DNA of 64,000 nucleotides, taken from positions 1 to 64,000 of the forward strand of contig DATNPK010000082.1 of assembly GCA_036703275.1 (NCBI GenBank). Direction: 5' to 3'. Each line of letters opens with the position of its first letter. Position 1 is the first letter of the stretch. Positions 63,252 through 64,000 of this stretch are shown one piece after another. A program made the position numbers and the translations under genes. Below the pieces are notes generated by a model. The model was not told the DNA's origin and did not search any database. It saw nothing but the letters and a program-made list of their open reading frames with translations. This stretch comes from Coleofasciculaceae cyanobacterium. GTDB lineage: Bacteria; Cyanobacteriota; Cyanobacteriia; Cyanobacteriales; Xenococcaceae.

Positions 63252-64000
63252 ATGAGCAAACACTATAAGATAGTAGCTTTACCAGGAGAAGGAATTGGTT
63301 TAGAGGTAGTAGAAGCGACGCTGAGTATTTTGCAACAGGTAGCCGTAAAACATAATTTCCAACTAGAGGTAGATAATGGCGTAATTGGAGAATCAGCATT
63401 GAAGCAGTACGGCGCGTATTTTCCTAAAGTTACGTCTGAGTTATGCAGTCAAGCAGACGGTATTCTCTTTGGTGCGGTAAGTAAAGGTGGATTGTTAGAA
63501 CTAAGAAAACAGTTTGATTTGTTTATCAATCTCCGTCCAGTTAAAACATTTCCTAGTTTAATCAATAAGTCTAGTCTAAAGCGCGATCGCCTTATAGGAG
63601 TAGATATTTTATTTGTTAGAGAATTAGTGAGCGGGATTTATTTTGGTGCGTCGGGAAGAGAAAAAGATGAACAGGGAGGTTATGGTTATCACACCATGCA
63701 GTATTATGATTGGCAAATTAAACGTATTGCCAAAGTTGCGTTAGACAAAGCTCAAGCCAGACGAGGTTTACTGACGGTAGCTCATAAGGAAAATGCTTTA
63801 CCCCATTTACCTTGGACTAAATTGGTAGCAGAAGTAGCTCAAGAATATCCTGAATTGACTGTTGAGCCAATGCTGGTTGATAACTTGGCAATGCAGTTAG
63901 TGATTAATCCGCAGCAGTTTGATGTTATTTTGGCAGGCAATTTATTTGGAGATATTTTAAGCGATCTTGGCGGTGCTTTAGTCGGATCTATTGGTTTATT
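63252..64000 (+). CDS. 3-isopropylmalate dehydrogenase-family protein, N-terminal part
   Basis: 249 codons from the ATG at 63252 to the right edge; the C-terminus is outside the window. The beta-decarboxylating dehydrogenase pattern is clear: PGEGIGLEVVEAT at the N-terminus, LRKQFDLFINLRPVK for substrate arginines, VDILFVRELVSGIYFG, and VDNLAMQL with FDVILAGNLFGDILSD, the metal-binding region. LeuB oxidises and decarboxylates isopropylmalate; relatives act on isocitrate, tartrate or homoisocitrate. The sequence deviates from standard LeuB (for instance VSGIYFG and HKENALPHLPW), so it could be a paralogue of the lipid locus rather than leucine LeuB. Confidence 0.85.
   Translation, partial: MSKHYKIVALPGEGIGLEVVEATLSILQQVAVKHNFQLEVDNGVIGESALKQYGAYFPKVTSELCSQADGILFGAVSKGGLLELRKQFDLFINLRPVKTFPSLINKSSLKRDRLIGVDILFVRELVSGIYFGASGREKDEQGGYGYHTMQYYDWQIKRIAKVALDKAQARRGLLTVAHKENALPHLPWTKLVAEVAQEYPELTVEPMLVDNLAMQLVINPQQFDVILAGNLFGDILSDLGGALVGSIGL

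Noticed and set aside
1-64000. tRNA or rRNA genes
   Set aside because: No cloverleaf with a T-loop consensus or rRNA core sequence was recognised by eye; a covariance-model search would be needed to exclude a divergent tRNA.

Overview
The window is cyanobacterial chromosome. The octamer GCGATCGC (HIP1) and its core occur throughout. Gene content is typical of the phylum: the tocopherol/plastoquinone methyltransferase and a UbiD decarboxylase, DUF1825, DUF4327, DUF1400 and COP23-type proteins, and a CcmR/CmpR-type LysR regulator. Base composition is AT-rich, Shine-Dalgarno sites are scarce, and intergenic spaces carry short dispersed and heptameric repeats. This fits a large-genome unicellular or baeocytous cyanobacterium (Pleurocapsales/Chroococcales-like), but the exact genus cannot be read from the window.

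Layout. Bases 1-650 hold the start of a TnpB gene running off the left edge, a long palindrome and a dispersed repeat. From 0.65 to 13.6 kb lie mostly housekeeping and accessory genes: an AAA-like ATPase, a metallophosphoesterase, argC, a solute-binding protein, an SGNH esterase, bioF, a RecB-like nuclease, a class V PLP enzyme, the MPBQ/MSBQ methyltransferase and an atypical SDR. From 13.8 to 14.9 kb is a stretch of decayed genes: a frameshifted clpP, a short unidentified remnant and a clipped acetyltransferase. From 15 to 26 kb come der, a metal ABC permease, two overlapping solute-binding-type genes (the second a zinc-ribbon/PstS chimera), an ABC-2 ATPase, DUF1825 and a class A penicillin-binding protein. 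From 26 to 43 kb come ParA, a pentapeptide-repeat protein, a GH3 glycosidase, rbfA, a LysR regulator, a DNA-metabolism group (holB, FHA, SLOG/DprA-like, NurA), a CHAT protease-like protein beside an outer-membrane-like protein, a COP23-type protein, ubiD and DUF99.

The most interesting part is 43.5-64 kb. One minus-strand gene of 7.7 kb encodes a single-module highly reducing polyketide synthase (KS-AT-DH-psiKR-ER-KR-ACP) fused to a C-terminal PLP-dependent alpha-oxoamine synthase. This architecture should build a saturated acyl chain and release it by decarboxylative condensation with an amino acid, giving a sphingoid-like 2-amino-3-ketone. Nearby are a PagL-like lipid A deacylase, a GT39 and a GT4 glycosyltransferase, a stand-alone fatty acyl-AMP ligase, a DUF1400 alpha/beta hydrolase, a polytopic membrane protein and a LeuB-type dehydrogenase cut by the window end. 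Together they could form a lipid/glycolipid biosynthetic locus; that grouping is inference.

Inserted in this locus is an intact IsrB-type element: an RRXRR/RuvC nuclease of 375 residues with all RuvC catalytic residues and no HNH domain. Directly upstream is a roughly 200-base non-coding region that folds into nested hairpins, the expected omega RNA. A 58-bp inverted repeat, with short internal tandem expansions in one copy, flanks the IsrB, acyl-AMP ligase and hydrolase genes. No rRNA, tRNA or CRISPR array was recognised.
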